Assembly: GCA_950068635.1 (NCBI GenBank)
Contig: CATMIM010000071.1
Location: 1-6,319, forward strand
Direction: 5' to 3'
DNA length: 6,319 bases
Origin: an uncultured Candidatus Poseidoniales archaeon
GTDB taxonomy: Archaea > Thermoplasmatota > Poseidoniia > Poseidoniales > Thalassarchaeaceae
Shown: one piece after another, positions 4,498 through 6,319 of the stretch
How the letters are laid out: every line of letters starts with the position of its first letter
Position numbering within the stretch: position 1 is the stretch's first letter
Notes under the pieces: model-generated
What the model was told of the DNA's origin: nothing
The model's input: only the letters and a program-made list of their open reading frames with translations
Database searches by the model: none
Translations under genes and position numbers: made by a program

Positions 4498-6319
4498 ATG
4501 ATGGGAGGCCGTCAGGCTGTCGCGAGCGCGCGCCTCAGCATCTCTCCGTTGCTGCTCGTGCTGCTGCTGTTCGGACCCAGCGTGCTGCTGTTCGTCCCCA
4601 CCGCCGCTGCCAGCGTGAACGGTGATCTGGCGATCATCGAGGGGCTGGAGCCGCGCCCTGACGCCACCTATGACATGGACACCTCGTTCATCCGCCCTGA
4701 GGTCAAGGTACGCAACGAACTCGGCAGCACCCACGCTCCCCGGGACATTCGCTGGGAGATATGCAGCGGCAACTGGACCAGCCCACCTGCCTGTCCGATG
4801 GGCTCGGATGACGGGTTCGGGAGTAGCAGCGCGGTTCCCGGATGGCAGGAGCAGGCCGTGTCTTTCACGAACACGCTATTCCAGCCGTGGGGTACTGGAT
4901 TGCACACGATCGTGTTCATGTTCACTGATGCTGACACTAACGTCAGCAACGACCGGTTCGCCTACACTTTCGATGTCGAATCTCCGCTGAGAGACATATC
5001 AGTGAACTCGGTGATCTTCGACAACACGACGGTGATGAACAGCAACATCGCCTACCCACTCTCCGTCGACTTCTACCGCCGTTCATGGGCGGTCAATACG
5101 ACCGCCACCTTTGGCTGGATGCTCTACAACGACATCGGCGTCGAGGTGGCGAACAACAGCACCGTGATCACACCTCCAGTCGCCACTTCACAACACTACA
5201 TCGTCGACCTCCCGGACTTCGTTGCCCCATACCCTGGTGACTTTGAGCTCGAGGTAGGATTGCTGAATTCTGCAGGAGACATGAATGACTGGAACGACAT
5301 GGCGTCGCTGTATCTCAGCGTGAACGACAGTTTGGACGTGTGGGTCGAGACCATTCGGCCGGCGAGGGGGCCTGGGGACGTGTTCGAGAACATGACGGTC
5401 TACCCGTACGGTGAGGATTCGGTACGCGTCGATGTAGGCAACATCGGCCATGTCCCTGTGAACACCACCGTTTTCCTGAGCGTGATCAACCTCTTCACCG
5501 GCGTGTTGGAGGAGGGGCCGACGCCGTGCAACGTCTACATGTTGCCTGGAGAGACTGCCTTCTGCAAGTACAATCTCACCGTCCCCATGCCTGCAAATCT
5601 GCTCCTGAGAGCAGATTTTTCTTCATCATTGATCATGGACATCAACCCTTCCGACAACTGGTTCCAGACCTCGGCCGCCGGTCGCTTGGTCGACGCCAAT
5701 CCGACCATCAGCGAGCCCCTCCCTGGAGCACAGTTCGACAGCGGACAGAGTTTCCAGTTGATCGGACAGGTCTCCACGTTGTCGGCCAACCCGGTGAACT
5801 TCACGTGGAAACTCAACTACGAGGAGGTGATCGGCTATGGACAGGTCACGACCACTTCGCTTCCCATGGGGGATTGGCTGCTCACCCTGCATACTCGGGA
5901 TGCGCTGAATCGCACCCAGTACGCGTCCCAGATGGTGCGCATCCTCAATCGTATATCGCTCGTCACCGACCCTTGGATCGTGGGTGGAGAGGTGGTTCTC
6001 ATGGAGGAAGCGGAATACACCTTCCCTGACCCGGACTATCCACCCGAAGGGATGCTGTATTCGCAGATGGTGTCGGATGGAATCAGACCACTGCGCACCT
6101 TCGACATAGGGTTGAACCCTGTGGATAACGACACCACCGATCTTGGCATTCAGTACGTCGACGTGACCTTCGATATCAGCCAGATTCTTCCGGTCGAACT
6201 GCCACGTGATTCTCTCCGGCTCTACAGGGTCGCATCATTCGATTCAGCAATCCTTGAAGAGGTCGTGTTCCCGAACTCCGTGTTCATCGACGAGACTGCC
6301 GACACGCTGCATCTCAACG
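4498..6319 (+). CDS. Large secreted beta-sandwich surface protein, N-terminal 607 residues, continues past the window
   Basis: This is the open beginning of an exported protein; no stop occurs up to the right edge. Residues 1-38 look like a Sec signal peptide: MMGGRQ with Arg5 and Arg12, then the hydrophobic SPLLLVLLLFGPSVLLF, then PTAAA before SVNG, with cleavage probably near Ala38. The mature part is a string of beta-rich modules resembling CARDB/Ig-like repeats, with Val/Thr alternation, Asp/Asn-rich turns, and phrases such as VRVDVGNIGHVPVNTTV. About 405-486 is PKD-like (SGQSFQLIGQ, then VNFTWKL, then PMGDWLLTLHTRDALNRT). Two Cys pairs (89/99 and 344/356) may form disulfides, and N-x-S/T sequons are frequent. 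The start is ATG 4498 (ATG 4501 is also in frame), matching the TATA-like element. It diverges from the KaiC/pilin operon and shares its regulatory region, so it may be a surface partner of that system. An adhesin or cell-envelope role is plausible; no catalytic motif is visible. Confidence 0.85.
   Translation, partial: MMGGRQAVASARLSISPLLLVLLLFGPSVLLFVPTAAASVNGDLAIIEGLEPRPDATYDMDTSFIRPEVKVRNELGSTHAPRDIRWEICSGNWTSPPACPMGSDDGFGSSSAVPGWQEQAVSFTNTLFQPWGTGLHTIVFMFTDADTNVSNDRFAYTFDVESPLRDISVNSVIFDNTTVMNSNIAYPLSVDFYRRSWAVNTTATFGWMLYNDIGVEVANNSTVITPPVATSQHYIVDLPDFVAPYPGDFELEVGLLNSAGDMNDWNDMASLYLSVNDSLDVWVETIRPARGPGDVFENMTVYPYGEDSVRVDVGNIGHVPVNTTVFLSVINLFTGVLEEGPTPCNVYMLPGETAFCKYNLTVPMPANLLLRADFSSSLIMDINPSDNWFQTSAAGRLVDANPTISEPLPGAQFDSGQSFQLIGQVSTLSANPVNFTWKLNYEEVIGYGQVTTTSLPMGDWLLTLHTRDALNRTQYASQMVRILNRISLVTDPWIVGGEVVLMEEAEYTFPDPDYPPEGMLYSQMVSDGIRPLRTFDIGLNPVDNDTTDLGIQYVDVTFDISQILPVELPRDSLRLYRVASFDSAILEEVVFPNSVFIDETADTLHLN

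Noticed and set aside
4357..4734. Minus-strand open frame of 125 codons across the divergent promoter
   Set aside because: It runs antisense through the signal peptide region of the large surface protein and through the promoter elements, is Gln/Glu/His-rich and low in complexity, and has no family resemblance.
5526..6029. Plus-strand open frame of 167 codons inside the large surface-protein gene
   Set aside because: It is in a different frame from the 607-codon reading frame, which has a signal peptide and consistent beta-rich composition; this one is His/Arg/Gly-rich noise.

Overview
The window looks archaeal, most likely from a planktonic euryarchaeon of the Thermoplasmatota / Marine Group II (Poseidoniales) kind. 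The evidence is a type IV pilin with the archaeal AVSPVI-type N-terminus, several single-domain KaiC/RAD55-type RecA-fold proteins, an archaeal-style TATA-like element just upstream of an almost leaderless start codon, and a large exported beta-sandwich protein rich in N-glycosylation sequons. Assignment to the marine group is inference from gene style; there is no rRNA or other phylogenetic marker in the window.

Layout. Positions 1-4335 hold six tightly packed minus-strand genes, read from right to left. They are: (1) a membrane-anchored protein with a pilin-like N-terminal helix and a lamin tail domain (4335-3205); (2) a KaiC-like ATPase with intact Walker motifs (3180-2347); (3) a short RecA/KaiC-like protein that has lost its P-loop (about 2317-1766); (4) a KaiC-like protein whose P-loop is kept in outline but lacks the catalytic Lys and Thr (1712-909); (5) an archaeal type IV pilin (837-331); and (6) the N-terminal 92 codons of 5-enolpyruvylshikimate-3-phosphate synthase (aroA), which runs off the left edge (277 to <1). 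Gaps between genes are 24-68 bases, so one polycistronic transcript is plausible.

Positions 4336-4497 form a divergent promoter region with TATA-like elements on both strands, a 10-bp perfect inverted repeat and a 10-bp near-perfect direct repeat. Position 4498 to the right edge is the first 607 codons of a large secreted, Ig/PKD-like surface protein on the plus strand. It was not closed within the window and continues beyond it. No gap without a gene exceeds 162 bases, and I see no tRNA, rRNA, CRISPR array or insertion sequence.

How the genes may work together. One competent KaiC-family ATPase, two degenerate paralogs and two pilin-type membrane proteins in one operon suggest a cell-surface filament or secretion apparatus regulated by a KaiC/ArlH-like ATPase assembly, with the divergent surface protein as a possible client or partner. 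This is the window's best candidate for an undescribed system. It is inference from context: no assembly ATPase (ArlI/PilB type) or platform protein (ArlJ/PilC type) is encoded here.
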